From: Saksenaea vasiformis B4078
Taxonomy: Eukaryota > Mucoromycota > Mucoromycetes > Mucorales > Saksenaeaceae
Reading direction: 5' to 3'
Assembly (NCBI GenBank): GCA_000697055.1
Contig: JNDT01001468.1
Location: 1 to 64,000 of the forward strand
Length of the DNA: 64,000 nt
Positions 21,743 through 33,400 of this stretch are shown piece after piece. How positions within the stretch are numbered: position 1 is the stretch's first letter; every line of letters begins with the position of its first letter. The position numbers and the translations under genes are program-made. The notes below the pieces were generated by a model. The model was not told the origin of the DNA. It saw nothing but the letters and a program-made list of their open reading frames with translations, and did no database searches.

Positions 21743-24539
21743 TTATTGTAGTTTTTGTCGCATAGCGACCAGAAACTCGTTCACTTGGTCCGTATCCACT
21801 GGGCTGAATTCAACCTTCGACCGCTGAATCTCGATGAATCTGGCCTTGTTCTCCAGCTAACAGCTTATGAGAATGCTTACATCGTTTAAATAAAAGTTTA
21901 CCTTTTGTGCCAGGTTGTGCAGCTGTCTGCCACCCTTGACGTTCTTTGTTTTCTTGACGAATCGCTTGAGCTTCACAAGGCAGAGAGTTAACGAGAGAAA
22001 ACAAGGAATACAGTTTACTTACTGCGATAATGCCAGGAATAACGATCTCAGGGAAAGCAATATGATGGAAGTAACACTTATAATAATTTAACAAACAGTC
22101 ATGTACTTGTTCCAGAATTCCATCCTAATGCGCATTTGGATCAGCACGATTGTGTCATACAAATTAACCTTACCTGGTAGACACGGCCATGAAGGTACTG
22201 TTGCGGTGCCTTAAGATGAGCATCCCACTCCAGCGGTTTCAAAGTCGATGGTTTTGCTTTGCCCTTGACCTCAGAGTTTTCGAATACTTCAATGATATAC
22301 GGAGCAAGAGGAATATAGGCCGAGGTTGACTGATTCAGCGAAATCATACAACGGATGATATGGAACCGAAGAGGGAAATATTGGCCGGTTGGAATCAATC
22401 TACACAGGAACTTTATCAGTTACATGACAACACATCGGTGATGTCTACCTAATAGCACCAAGTGCAACCTGAACAAGCGGATAAATGAGAGGCTTCAGTG
22501 GAGATTCATCTTCGCCTTCCTTGGGTTGACAGTAGGTTGCCAACACGTTTGCCCAGAAATCAATACAATGTATATACTGCCAATTATAGACTGCCTTGTA
22601 GCTCTCCTACTTCATCTATCAGCACTGGATTGGATAATAGACAGTTTGTGACTTTACCTTCGTCTTGAGCTGCATGGCACCTCGCAGATGAATAGCCAGC
22701 TGCCGGATATATATAAACGCTTGTTGATAACTTAACTCCTGGTTAACACCGTACAACTCCACAGCCAGGTTGCGCATCAAATTGATGGCAGGAAGTGTGT
22801 GCTGGTTTGTGGTCTTGCAGTTCCGGACAAATGTCAAATAAACGTTCTTCAAACACATATCTAAAAAGCTGGTGGAGCTCTTCTTAGAAACAACTGGTGC
22901 CACAGCTAAGGAACGGATAGCTAAGAAACACTGAATGCGAACATGATCGGTGGACGTTGCTCTCGACCACAAATCCAACAAAATCTAGTTATAACAAATT
23001 AGCGCCGCTCAACCTGTATAAAGGTATAGTACCTTCAGATACTCTTTCGCGGGTCGCTCAAAGCAGGCCCAGTACGATGTGCATTTCTCTGATTCCTTAA
23101 CTGCCAGATAAAGCATATTAGGGTCCGTAAGGTTTCGGAGGAGGTGAATCAAGTTCTGGAGATAGGACTTCACCAACGTCTGCAAAAATGGCCATCTAGT
23201 AGCTTTAGACGGCAGTCCTCCCTCCTTCTTAGGAACTAGATGACGGTTGAAAACTATAGGCGCATGATGTAGGGTGGAGACAATGACTTTGTTGAGAACT
23301 AAAGGAGGTGTCATTAGTTCCTTATCGTTGCCGACACTGGAATATCCAAAATTTACCATTAGGATCATTAATCGTGTAAATGAATGTGGTCTTTTCTTCT
23401 TGCTCTTCGTCTGACATTCTTGCTGCAGTCTTGAACGCTGCAAGCAGCCTCTTCATGGCTTTGATACTTTGTGTCTCATCCACTTGTTTCACCCATTCAG
23501 TGACCTTCTTCTTTGTCAAAACTTCAGTAGATGGTTCCTCCTCAATATCTTCTTGCTCCTCATTCTCCGACAGGTCAGCTTCCTCCATGTCTTCATCTTC
23601 TTCTCCTTCAGAGATCTCCTCGTCGTCCTCGTTTTCCTCCTCATCTCCATTTTCCTCCTCATCTCCATTTTCCTTCTCATCCTCATCTTCATCCTGGTCT
23701 TCATCACCATCGTCGTTCTCGTCCTCATCAGACATGCCAAAATCAAGCAAGTCGGCCTCCTCGTTTTCCAAATACTTGTAGAACTCAGGATCCCGTTTCT
23801 TGAGCTCTTCCAAATCCTTTTTATGCTTCGCAATATCCTTCTTTAACTTTTTCCCGCTGTCCACCTTGTTTTCATCCTCATCATCTTCTTCATCGTTGTC
23901 TTCATTCTCGCTGGCCTCTTCATCGTCGATATCTTCATCGTCGTCGTCTTCTTCATCTTCTTCCATCACTTGGTCCTCTTCCTCATCATCATCATCCTCA
24001 TACTGTTCGTTGATACCGTCGACGTGATTATTCTCCTCTTCTTCGGAGTCATCATCTGCATCTTCCTCGACTTGTTCAAGACCGTCCAGTGTCTACGTGA
24101 GATATGAGTTATAGGGGCTTTGTTCTGTGTAAATTTAGAAGTGTATGAGCCGTACCTTATCCAAAGCGTCCTTTTCGACCTCGTGCTTCATTTCTTCATC
24201 GTCAGAAGAGTCACCGGCAAAACCGCCATTGAAGAAATCATCGACAGACATCTTCGACATGCTGTAAGAGAAGGAATTATAAGTTGTTTATGCCTATGCC
24301 TAAATTACGTGTATGCGGAACTTACTCTTTTTTACCAATTTTCTCGGACTTTTTGGCTGCATCGTTGTTGATCAGTATTCCATAGCTTCATATGGACGGA
24401 TCTACGTACCAGGATTTTCATGATTCTTCTTAGAGATCTTCGACGATTTGCTAGTCTTTTTAATAGCAGCGCTTTTAGCCTCTCGATCGGGCTTATTTGT
24501 ATGTTTCTGCTTGTGCGATTGCTTCTTCGATTTGGCCAT
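21743..24539 (-). CDS. Nucleolar complex protein 2 (Noc2/Rad4-like ribosome biogenesis factor)
   Basis: A multi-exon minus-strand gene starts at ATG 24539 ([12 protein letters not shown], a basic nucleolar-type N-terminus) and ends at TAA 21743-21745. Exon 2 reads [13 protein letters not shown], shared by Noc2 proteins. A long Asp/Glu tract follows (about 24060-23560), partly built of [19 protein letters not shown] repeats. The conserved core includes [28 protein letters not shown], then [55 protein letters not shown] ([14 protein letters not shown]), [10 protein letters not shown] and [15 protein letters not shown]. It ends [10 protein letters not shown]. Noc2 works with Noc1 and Noc3 in 60S pre-ribosome maturation and transport in nucleolus and nucleoplasm. 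Exon borders beyond the first and last were not all fixed. The head-to-head NDP kinase gene starts 119 bp away. Confidence 0.93.
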
Positions 24540-24658
24540 TATGGTAATAACTTTCAGGTTCTCTCGAAAAAGGATTTAGAAGGGGTTTTGTGACGACGAA
24601 TCGTTCATGTAGGAGTGGCTTGTTTGTCAGTCTTCCACTCCGCGTCCCTCCTTTCACC
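24540..24658. promoter_or_regulatory. Divergent promoter between Noc2 and the NDP kinase gene
   Basis: Only 119 bp separate the inferred start codons of the two head-to-head genes, so core promoters and 5' leaders of both must lie here or overlap the opposite coding region. A CCACTCCGCGTCCCTCC block precedes the kinase ATG. No clear TATA box seen. Confidence 0.55.
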
Positions 24659-25292
24659 ATGAATGTGCTGAAGAAGTCGGGTGTATCAAAGCAACTGACA
24701 TTAGCTTTGCTAAAACCCGACATTTGCGCCAATGGAGCTCTTCCTCAAAAAATTTATGATGCCATTCGAGAGCGCCAAATGGACATCGTACAGCAACGTC
24801 AAGTATTGTGGACCGAAGCTGATGCGGGCGCATTTTATGCCGAACATAAGGGAAAATTCTTTTATGAGCGTTTGTGTGGTTACATGACGAGGTAAGAGAA
24901 TGAGAACAGAAAGAAGGAGTGGTCGTTAGTGACACAAGATCAGCGGCCCCTTTGAAGCATTAATCTTGTCGTCACCCAATGCTATCAAAGAATGGAGAGC
25001 GCTGATTGGCCCCACGCATCCTTGCCGGTGAAGTCCAGCTGCACTCCCGAAAGTCGCCAACTCATAAATATATGTAGTGCAAGGATCCATCAACCTCATA
25101 CGCTCCGCGCTTTATATGGACTTACAGATACACGTAACTCCTTCCATGGCTCAGGTATTCTTACTTTTATCTTGATGACTGTCTAACACCTCGACAAAAG
25201 ACTCGGATGGTACAGCCAAAAGTGAGATCCAATTCTTCTTTCCACAGTTCGATGTCAATGCGTGGTTTGAGAAGGAAAAGAATAGACAATAG
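24659..25292 (+). CDS. Nucleoside diphosphate kinase, NME6-like
   Basis: Four exons (24659-24891, 24944-25027, 25078-25154, 25201-25292) give 161 residues. The protein opens MNVLKKSGVSKQLTLALLKP, where ALLKPD is the family strand with the nucleotide-binding Lys. Further landmarks are GPFEALILSS, WRALIGPTHP, LRALYGLTDTRNSFHGSDS with the phospho-accepting His, and EIQFFFP. The short insert before the active-site His (CRARIHQPHTLRALYGL) and the low identity to canonical NDPKs point to the group II NME6 type, often mitochondrial in animals. Catalytic activity of this group is debated, so function is inferred. The frame extends upstream without another ATG, hence this start. Confidence 0.9.
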
Positions 25293-25458
25293 GACTTGCT
25301 TGCGGATCCTGCATACATGTTACCCTTCCTTTATTAAAAAGTATTACAGCATACTGTGCTCTGATCATTAATAACCTTGACACATTTCCTGTTGCTTCCT
25401 TAAAATGTGGCGTCTACTTTGCTCTTTTGAGCTGATCCGTCGTATCGTGATGCACTTG

Positions 25459-25918
25459 TATACTGTTTATTGAATGAATTTTTACGCTACTCTACTAAAA
25501 TTTGCGTCCACCAAGAGCCAGGTTTGCACTGAGGAAGGGATGAAATATGCGGTTATCAGTATATAAATTGACGATAAAATAATACTCTACTTACATCAAC
25601 TTGGTCCACAGATGGCCCGCACTTGACACGATGGGGCCGGCAGTGGATATTATATTGATACAAGTACCAGTTTGGGTGTTAACGCCGTGGACTTGAAGCG
25701 ATGCAGCGCCTGGCGTGTTCTGTCGTGGAAGTTGAGCGAGGCTGCGTATGACAACATTTACTTAGCTGGTAGTGAATAAGGGGCTACATTACAGCCGAGA
25801 CGGTTCGGGACAGAGGTCGTGCAGGCTAAGTATAGACATAGAAACGTGAATAATTCTGCATGTATATAAGTTGACGTCCTTATCGGGGCTGTCTTTTTGA
25901 AAAGCAGAGCCGAAGAAT
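25459..25918 (+). repeat. Dispersed repeat family, copy D (internal deletion)
   Basis: It begins TATACTGTTTATTGAATGAA and follows copies A and B closely: AAGAGCCAGGTTTGCACTGA, AATACTCTACTTACATCAAC, GACTTGAAGCGATGCAGCG, GTTGAGCGAGGCTGCG, GACGGTTCGGGACAG and CGTGCAGGCTAAG. The 110-bp middle part containing GGTTAGTAAAT is absent, with the junction near 25616-25622. Confidence 0.75.
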
Positions 25919-26663
25919 TTAAAAATGGTTCATGTGTGCCTTTATATACGAATGATTCTGGATGAAACCTGTTCTTATCTCGAGACATTTTTACTGCTTC
26001 AAAATTAATACAGAGAAACCGCCATCGAGGCATCTTAATGCAAAAACAATGTTCTTGCTTCCCTGCAGCATCTTCTTTGTCTTGAGGCATCTTTACTGCT
26101 TCCGGAAGGATACCGAAACGCCATTGCTGAAGAGCTTTAATGCAAAACTGAGGTTACCCTGGGCATGAAGTATTCCTTGAATTAACGCAAAACGAACTAC
26201 TTCTCCGCGCCAAGACGTACCACCTTCCAGCGCAAAATCCATTGACTCTAATGTAATATGATATTTATTTGATGCAAATTCTCACTCAAAATCCAGTATT
26301 TCGAAACCAAAAGGAACGTGTTAATCCAATGCGACACGTATAAGCCAACGTCGCTACACCTTGCCTGCATAGGGTTTCTGTCATAGCTCACGAAGTTACA
26401 ACTGTCGGACGTCCCAGACCGGATATTCCGGAAGCATGCCTTATCGGCGGATTTTGCCAGCGCCTTCTTCACCATTATCTCAATAACCCGGAACGATCGG
26501 CGATTTTTGCACCTTAAACCTGACATTGTGTGTCTCGCGGCCAATGCCCATCAGAAACAAAAATAACCTCCGCATATCATGAGCTAAAAAAAAAGAAAGG
26601 AAAAAAAAACGAAAAATGAAAAGAAAAGGACAAGAAAAAGCATATGTTTGGGGCAACTGTTTT
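25919..26663. other. Spacer with an imperfect ~100-bp tandem duplication
   Basis: Two successive blocks (about 25978-26078 and 26079-26160) share CGAGACATTTTTACTGCTTC / TGAGGCATCTTTACTGCTTC, then GAAACCGCCAT / GAAACGCCATT, and CTTTAATGCAAAA-like ends. The rest is AT-rich; no gene seen. Confidence 0.45.
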
Positions 26664-26837
26664 CCTAAGGGCCGTAGCAAACACAGATATTAGGGGCCAT
26701 ACCAAACTTCGCGGCGCGGAAATCGTGAGGCAAATGGCCTCTACACGGAGTAAAGTTTTGGGTAGTTTCGGTGGATGTGCGGCTGTGCGAAACATCGCCC
26801 CTAGAAGGTGCGGACTGGGCTTGGTATGGCTCCTAAG
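26664..26837. mobile_element. MITE-like element, copy 1
   Basis: A 174-bp stretch is bounded by imperfect inverted ends: CCTAAGGGCCGTAGCAAAC on the left and TTGGTATGGCTCCTAAG on the right. It has no coding capacity of its own, although a chance plus-strand ORF (26644-27036) crosses it. The same termini bound copy 2 at 29778-29913. It lies about 185 bp upstream of the Rab1 start codon and may be part of that promoter region. Confidence 0.65.
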
Positions 26838-27021
26838 TAACCCGTTCGTGGCGACCAGAGACAAGGTGTCCTGGAAGTCAACAGTCAACTGTTTGAGCAA
26901 CATGTTACGTTTTAAATCTCCGTTTAAATTGGTGTTTCGGTCACCACCGCTGACCCACCCGGAGCGTCTCTCGTTTCTTTTTCTTCCTCTTCTCTTTTCC
27001 TCTATTCTGCAAACGATCAAG

Positions 27022-27913
27022 ATGAACCCTGAATAGTATGTCTTTGTATCTAATGCGATGCACTTATGTTAGCAGAGCTGGATGACGAGCTCCATCTGAG
27101 CTCATCCTCTCGACAAGTCACATGATTGCTCATCCTTTCTCTATTTTTCTATTAGCGACTATTTGTTTAAGCTGCTTTTGATTGGCGACTCTGGTGTCGG
27201 AAAGTCGTGTTTGTTGTTGCGATTCGCTGACGACACCTATACCGAGAGTTACATCTCCACCATTGGTGTGGATTTTGTAAGTGCCAAGAGTATCAAAAAT
27301 TAAGGGTGCTGACGCTGCCTAGAAAATTAGAACGATCGAACTTGAAGGCAAGACCGTCAAACTACAGATTGTAAGTTTGGCTGGATAAACAAAAGATAGT
27401 GAGTTATAACATGCATATCTGGGATAGTGGGATACCGCAGGTCAAGAGCGTTTCCGCACGATCACATCGTCATACTATAGAGGAGCACATGGTATCATTG
27501 TCGTTTATGATGTGACAGACCAAGATACATACATCAATGTCAAGCAGTGGCTGCAGGAAATTGATCGATATGCAGCGGAAGGTGTGAATAAGTTGCTGGT
27601 CGGCAACAAGAGCGATTTGACGGATAAGAAGGTGGTGGAGACTGAACAAGCCAAGGTAAATTTTATCGCCACTAAAAAAAGAAAAGCACGGGAACTAACA
27701 TGTAATATTTAGGAATTTGCAGACTCGTTGGGCATACGCTTCTTGGAAACTTCCGCCAAGGACTCAACGAACGTTGAAAAAGCCTTCGTGACCATGGCAA
27801 GGCAGATTAAGGATAGAATGGGCTCGACTATGCAACAACAGCAGCCCAAGTCGACCGTCAAGGTTGGTCAAGGCGCCTCTGTTCCCCCTAAGCAAGCTGG
27901 TGGATGCTGTTAG
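27022..27913 (+). CDS. YPT1: Rab1-family small GTPase (Ypt1-like)
   Basis: Five exons (27022-27035, 27156-27276, 27323-27370, 27428-27655, 27713-27913) give 203 residues. It starts [22 protein letters not shown] with the P-loop. [20 protein letters not shown] is the Rab1 effector loop; [20 protein letters not shown] is switch II; NKSDL and ETSAK bind guanine. The C-terminus GGCC is the geranylgeranylation site. These features fit Rab1/Ypt1, which controls ER-to-Golgi transport and autophagy. The first exon is only 14 nt, followed by a 120-nt intron, a layout common to fungal Rab genes. Sec4/Rab8 is the main alternative, but [19 protein letters not shown] and [16 protein letters not shown] favour Rab1. 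Confidence 0.95.
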
Positions 27914-28682
27914 ATGCGCAAGTTCGCTCATCTAGCAAGGTGCTGCCTTCTATTCTCTTATTCTCTTCTCTTTCGCATCATAATAATAAACCACGTATCC
28001 TCTACACCCACGCGAATGGGCTTACAGTAAATTTGTTATTGGTTAGTCTCGCGATGAGTTGGTTGTAACAATATATCATCTAAAGAAGAAAGGTGTAGTT
28101 CAACAAAACTGAACACCCAGAAAAGCTTGTCCCTCAGTTACAGTGATCGGCAATCTCACTGACTCAGGATTTAATGAACCGATCGATTTCGGCCTAAGTC
28201 AGTCATGCGTAGAGCATATGCTGATCAGATGGAGCCTCGAATTCTAAAGTCATGATAAATACACAATGCATGTCATCCGTTTTCCACCACAATTTATCAG
28301 CGGTCCCAACAATATAAGCACAATATTTCCGTTATTGATGTCCCCAAAGGATGTCAGCGTACCTTTTCCTAAAAGAGCAAAGATCCTGAGATACGCTAGT
28401 CAAATCGTTGTAATGCACAGGTACACCGTAAGCTTTTACGGAAGACTGTCGAGGCAGCGCCCGTTTATGCAGTTTACATATAGCGGGCGCGTACTATAAT
28501 TATGCTTGACATAGCTATTCTCGATAAAGCTATATCACCCTTCTTTCCCCAATGGCCTCGATGCTTTAGCATAACACATCTCGCTCCAGTTACAAGCTTT
28601 TTTTTCTTGTTTACAGGCGTTAGGCACCGGTTTTGTTTCAAGTGACGTGTTCAATGGAAGAGACGTGCTTGGCGAAGTCAGT
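27914..28682. other. Intergenic spacer downstream of Ypt1
   Basis: AATAAACC at about 27984 is a plausible poly(A) signal for the Rab gene. Beyond it I see only a short ORF at 28266-28499 with no motifs. Confidence 0.4.
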
Positions 28683-29333
28683 TCAAGTTATCATGCTACT
28701 ATGAGAGGGAAAACGAACAAATATTGAGAAGATGAGGAAAGGAAAGGGGAGGGGGAAGGGTTCTATACCAGCTGAGGAAGTCCAAAGATTTGTCATCCAC
28801 AGAGACCGCTGTAAAAGAGAGGGCCTTTTTGAGAACCATGTGCGTGTTGCAAGAAGTGTTATCAGTGACGAAGTGCCAGCGGACGTCTCAAAGGGCAAAG
28901 AGCATGCTGCTAACGGCTTGACTGATTGGTACTGGGGAAGGGAATTTAGGGAAGCAGAGGCTGTAGACGCTACGACGCAAGGGCAACTGAAAAGTAAGTT
29001 TCCCACAGTATGGTACCTACTGGTCATTTCCGAGGACAGTTCCAGAGTCGTTCCTGCCGTCTGTACGCAGATCAGGAAGGGTGCAGGACCAGATATTGCG
29101 GACGTGAGGTCGGACAGGTACCGGCGCAAAATCGTGCATACGTGTTCTTTCATGTTTATAGACCTGCTGCTTCCAATGCTCAATTCATCAACAACCACGT
29201 TTTGCGCCTGAAACATGATCATGATAACAGAAAAAAGGTCGAAAGTTTTATGCCATTTGATCTGGTCGTTAGTGACGTCGGTAGTTCGGCGGAAGTGCTG
29301 TATAATATATTTGCCTGGGCTATCTGGATCCAT
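28683..29333 (-). CDS. Hypothetical ORF (216 aa), possibly a relic
   Basis: An uninterrupted minus-strand frame begins at ATG 29333 (MDPDSPGKYIIQHF) and runs 216 codons. An overlapping plus-strand ORF (28732-29211, 159 codons, starting MRKGKGRGKG) and another at 29010-29507 cover the same DNA, so at most one can be real. None shows motifs I recognise. The minus frame is Ser/Thr-rich near its end. It may be a decayed gene or transposon sequence. Confidence 0.2.
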   Translation of the reverse strand: MDPDSPGKYIIQHFRRTTDVTNDQIKWHKTFDLFSVIMIMFQAQNVVVDELSIGSSRSINMKEHVCTILRRYLSDLTSAISGPAPFLICVQTAGTTLELSSEMTSRYHTVGNLLFSCPCVVASTASASLNSLPQYQSVKPLAACSLPFETSAGTSSLITLLATRTWFSKRPSLLQRSLWMTNLWTSSAGIEPFPLPFPFLIFSIFVRFPSHSSMIT

Positions 29334-30453
29334 GCGGTGGTCGAAAGTGTTGAAGTTGTGCAAAGAATTTGCAGTGAAAATGTGTGGATTTGTTTAATTG
29401 TGGCGGAACGAGCGTATTGCTTTCGTCTGATCACTGCTATTTATGGAATAGCAATTTGCAAATTCTGGGTCCGTGAAAGAATCAAGTTTGTGCTAGGAGA
29501 AAAATAAGATCCGTATCGTGAATACATAATTTATGAAAAAGTGTGAATTTACTTTCGCAAAACTTGATTAGAGTAGCTTAAAGAGCCATCACCATCGTTG
29601 TAACCGCGAGGCGTGGCCGGGGAGCGCGGTGTGTCCGGTTCACGGTGGCACACAGCAGGAACTACAGATGGAAAACTGTCCATTTATAGACATCTATCTC
29701 CGTCCAGAGCATAGCACTACGTTAGAAGGTGCTGATGCTAGCCTGGGGAGAAAATAAAAAGAAAAAAAAAGCTTCTTCTTAGGAGCTATACCAAATTCCC
29801 GGCCCGGAGATCAATAATGTTTAGGGCAGTGTTTCGGCGGGTGTTTCGGCGGGTGTGCGACCGTGCAAAGTATGGCTCCAAAAGTGCGGCTCGAATTAGG
29901 TATGGCTCCTAAGAGATCTGAAGAGCTGCACTTATAAAATGAAAGAAGAGAAAAGAAAAAAAGAAGAGAGAGAGGAACACAGAACTAGAGCTCACCTCAA
30001 CCGACTCAATCTATCAATCATGCCACATTAATCAATTACTGCAGCAGTACACACGGAAGAAAACAAGCAAAATAAAATAAATAAAAAGTGAAGAAGAAGA
30101 GGGCAGCGTGTCCTGGGCTGCTTACAAGGAACACATTTGAAACATGGTAATAACCCCATGGACCTTTCACACGCCGCCTGTGCGAGATCGTGTCATTCAA
30201 CTATAGAATCGAAGTGTATACTGTGGATTCACGCATTTTTTAAGGGCCATCACATATGGTTAAACATGATATGAAGGATCTGCTAAATACATTTCCGTTA
30301 AAACGTCGAAAAGGTATGAGAAGCGCCGGTGTGACGGATAAATCCAGTTTTTCACTGCCACTGTAGATACCAGCGCCGTAACGTCAATAACTTTAAAATT
30401 AATCTCAGACATTGAGGCAAAGCCCGCGCTTCTTCTCTCTTTCCGCATCTGCC
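29334..30453. other. Spacer upstream of the IP3 receptor gene, containing MITE copy 2
   Basis: Apart from the MITE at 29778-29913 it contains purine-rich tracts (29938-29975 and 30058-30100) and a single minisatellite-like unit at about 30162. The proximal promoter of the IP3 receptor gene must lie in the last few hundred bases; no TATA box is obvious. Confidence 0.4.
29778..29913. mobile_element. MITE-like element, copy 2
   Basis: 136 bp bounded by near-perfect 21-bp inverted ends: CTTAGGAGCTATACCAAATTC on the left, and the complement of the right end reads CTTAGGAGCCATACCTAATTC. Internal sequence has a short tandem GTTTCGGCGGGT duplication. It is related to copy 1 at 26664-26837 (shared ends, GTGCGGCTGTGC/GTGCGACCGTGC core). 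No ORF; presumably mobilised by a transposase elsewhere. Confidence 0.75.
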
Positions 30454-33400
30454 ATGGCAAAAGACGGGGAGCAGTTCCTTCGCATAGGCGATGAGTTATA
30501 CTTGTACGATGAGGACGGGAACATATTGGTGGCGGAGAATCCCCTGGAAACCCGTGCCTGCGCCCGGCCGACAACGAACAACAGAATCTCTTCTGAAGCA
30601 CTTGGCGTTTTCATATTCAAAGTCGAGCCGCAACAGTCGCACGCCGAGAGAAGAGCACTCGAAAATTTTTTGGGTGACGAAGAGGACGCTGAACTTCTTT
30701 TCCGAGAAGGGACAGCTGACGAGCTGCTCGAGCTCAAGACGCTACAAGCCAACGCAACCAAGGAGTGCTCCCAGAACGAGACCGAAAGACGCCGCCTTTT
30801 AGGAAAGCCAGTATTGTATGGTCAGGTTATTCAACTTTACAACAGTCATTTTCGAAAATATTTGACTGTGACTGGAAAGACATGCAATACCGATGTGTCA
30901 CATCTGCAGGTTCACTTGTCTGACAGAATCATCGGTTACTTCAAAATCATGCCGAGATATAGGATCCGTGTTGACGGTGAACCTGTGCGATTAGGTGACA
31001 CTGTCGCCATTCAGTGCGTGAGACCCGAGGGCTATTTGAATGTTAGCACCAAACCGCTGCATTCTGACGTATATTCAACCGATTATTATGAAGTTTATTC
31101 CCATACCAGGATATCCTCTTGGCGGATGATGTTACACTGTTCATCCGTAGCTGATCAAGACACGCGCAAGGCAAAATACATCAACTCAGGCCAGTACATT
31201 CGCTTTTATCACAAGGAGATGGAAGCCTACTTAGAGTCACCCGTATTGCACCGGTACGTGTAGCACCGGTGTATACTATTCATCCGAAGTATTAACAGTT
31301 GAGAAAAGGGATGGCGAACATGTCCGACTGAAAAAGCATATCATCAATCCACTAGATCCTAAAGAGAGCGATTCACCTCTAGCATTCTGGGAGGTACAGC
31401 ATTTAGCACGATGCGCAGGAATCGTAATAATTTTTGTCTCTAGATTGAAAACGCCCAAATGTCCAAAGGATCAAAGATCAGATGGAAGAAGCCAGTTAGA
31501 ATTCGCCATGCCGCAACGCGATCATATCTTTTTATAGATCCAAACAACGTCCGCATTGACCTGTACACGCACAAAATCACCTTTTCTCTTGGATTGGTGA
31601 AAGATCCCCCTGAGGTCAACGACAATGATCCAACGTTATTCACTCTTATACCGATATCAGAGCCGACTCAGACATCTGTCCCGTTCGGCACCTACGTACG
31701 CATTCAACATGTTTCGACAAAATGTTGGATGCACGCTGCTGCCGATGATGAACAACGTAGCAACTCGCCTATACCAATGCCACTAACACTTGCACCCGAC
31801 ACATTAAACGTGTCCCATACGATGCCATCTAACACAAATTCAACGCGGTTCTCTACGCGCTACAATTCGACCGATTATCAGGGCATGATTCAAGATCCTG
31901 GAGAATCTCCCATCTATCACGTTACAGCGTCCCAAGACTTCTACTATCATGATTGCTTTTCAATTACTCGTGCGAGTGAGAATCTTTCCGACACGTTCAA
32001 CATGGTCAATGAATTGTTACCACGTTTGCAATGGTTCCTGAAGAAAGATAGAACAAAAACTGCAAGCCATCCGGGCAAATTTCCCATTTCGGATACAGAA
32101 TATGAAAGCGTTACTGAAACTCTGGTAGGGCGACAGACTGTTTTGAAAAGAACGCTTGGAATTGAGAATTTTTTTTTCTGTAGAAAGCGCTTATACGATT
32201 CTGTACCGAAAGCAAAGAGCCGGATGTATTGAAGCGAGTTGGATTACCAAATGAATGTAATGAGATCCTATCCTGCTAGATGATGTCTAATGGGCATTTT
32301 AGATCACCAAGCTCTTATACGTGATATTGGTATAATCGAAACCGTGGTTAGCATGGTCCAAATCCCATTTGATCTTGCTAGGCGCTTTGAAGTGCAGTCT
32401 CTCTCGGAGATGTCAACCCATCCGAAGTCGCGTGAAAGCCATCATCATCATGGGGAAGCCGTCACCGTGGAGGATATCGTTGAAGGCCGTGAGCCGCGAC
32501 TAAAATACATCCTCTCATTATGCTATAGTCTTTTGCGCGTGTTTTTGGTTGGTGGATCGATGTACGAGGACTCTGATGAGCAGTCAAAGAATCAGCGACA
32601 CATCCTCAAGATTGCTGGCGATGCAGGTGTGGAACTATTTATACAACATCTGACTTGTGGCGTTGGTGCGGCAGACATGATGGTGCGACTTGTACAAAAC
32701 AACAGTACGATTATAGAAAGTATCTCAGCCACTCGTCCCGCTATAACGCAAATTCTGGTGAATCTCGTCCGCTCCAAAGCAGAATCGTTACCACAAGATA
32801 TGTTGGATAATTCAGATGACTACGAACCTGCTAGCTGTGTCGATCTGCTTAGCTCCTTTTGTCATACCGAGACTCGCGGACCAATTATATCACATCGCGA
32901 TTATGTCTCCGAGCAGCTATTTAGCATGAATGATGGAGAAGAGTACCTTTTGCAAACGCGAATCGTTCGTGAGACAGGGACTGTTGAAATCAAACTGCTG
33001 AACGATGACTGGCGCGACCTGGATTGTCTTTTGTACAACAATACGCAGGCTATATGCGCGTTCATAGAAAGCCTTCTGAATCTTGTTTATTCACTTTCTC
33101 ACGGTACCAATACAAAGTCGCTGGAGGCCACAAGGCATTGCGTTGGTCAGGACGTCTGCTTAAAGTGCATTGGCTTTGTCAACCTCCCTTGCCAGATCCG
33201 AGCAAGATTCTGTGATCTTTTAAGAGGTGAGGATATTATTCATACAGTACTTTCTCCTTATGTCTTTATTTCCATTTCTATAGTGCTTTATGTCGATGTT
33301 TCGCCATTCAGTGAGGTTCTGCTGTCCGACTTTACCATGCAGTATGATTCCCTTGATGGTTCCAGTGATTACCCTAGTGGCGGTACTGGCAGTCTTGAAA

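Noticed and set aside
23380..23969. Ser-rich plus-strand ORFs across the acidic region of Noc2
   Set aside because: They are the antisense of Asp/Glu codon repeats and are shadows of the Noc2 gene.
26644..27036. 130-codon plus-strand ORF upstream of Ypt1
   Set aside because: Half of it is MITE sequence and its end overlaps the first exon of Ypt1 in the same frame; the short Rab exon MNPEY is the real start.
28732..29211. 159-codon plus-strand ORF
   Set aside because: Antisense to a longer ORF; neither has motifs, so at most one low-confidence call was kept.
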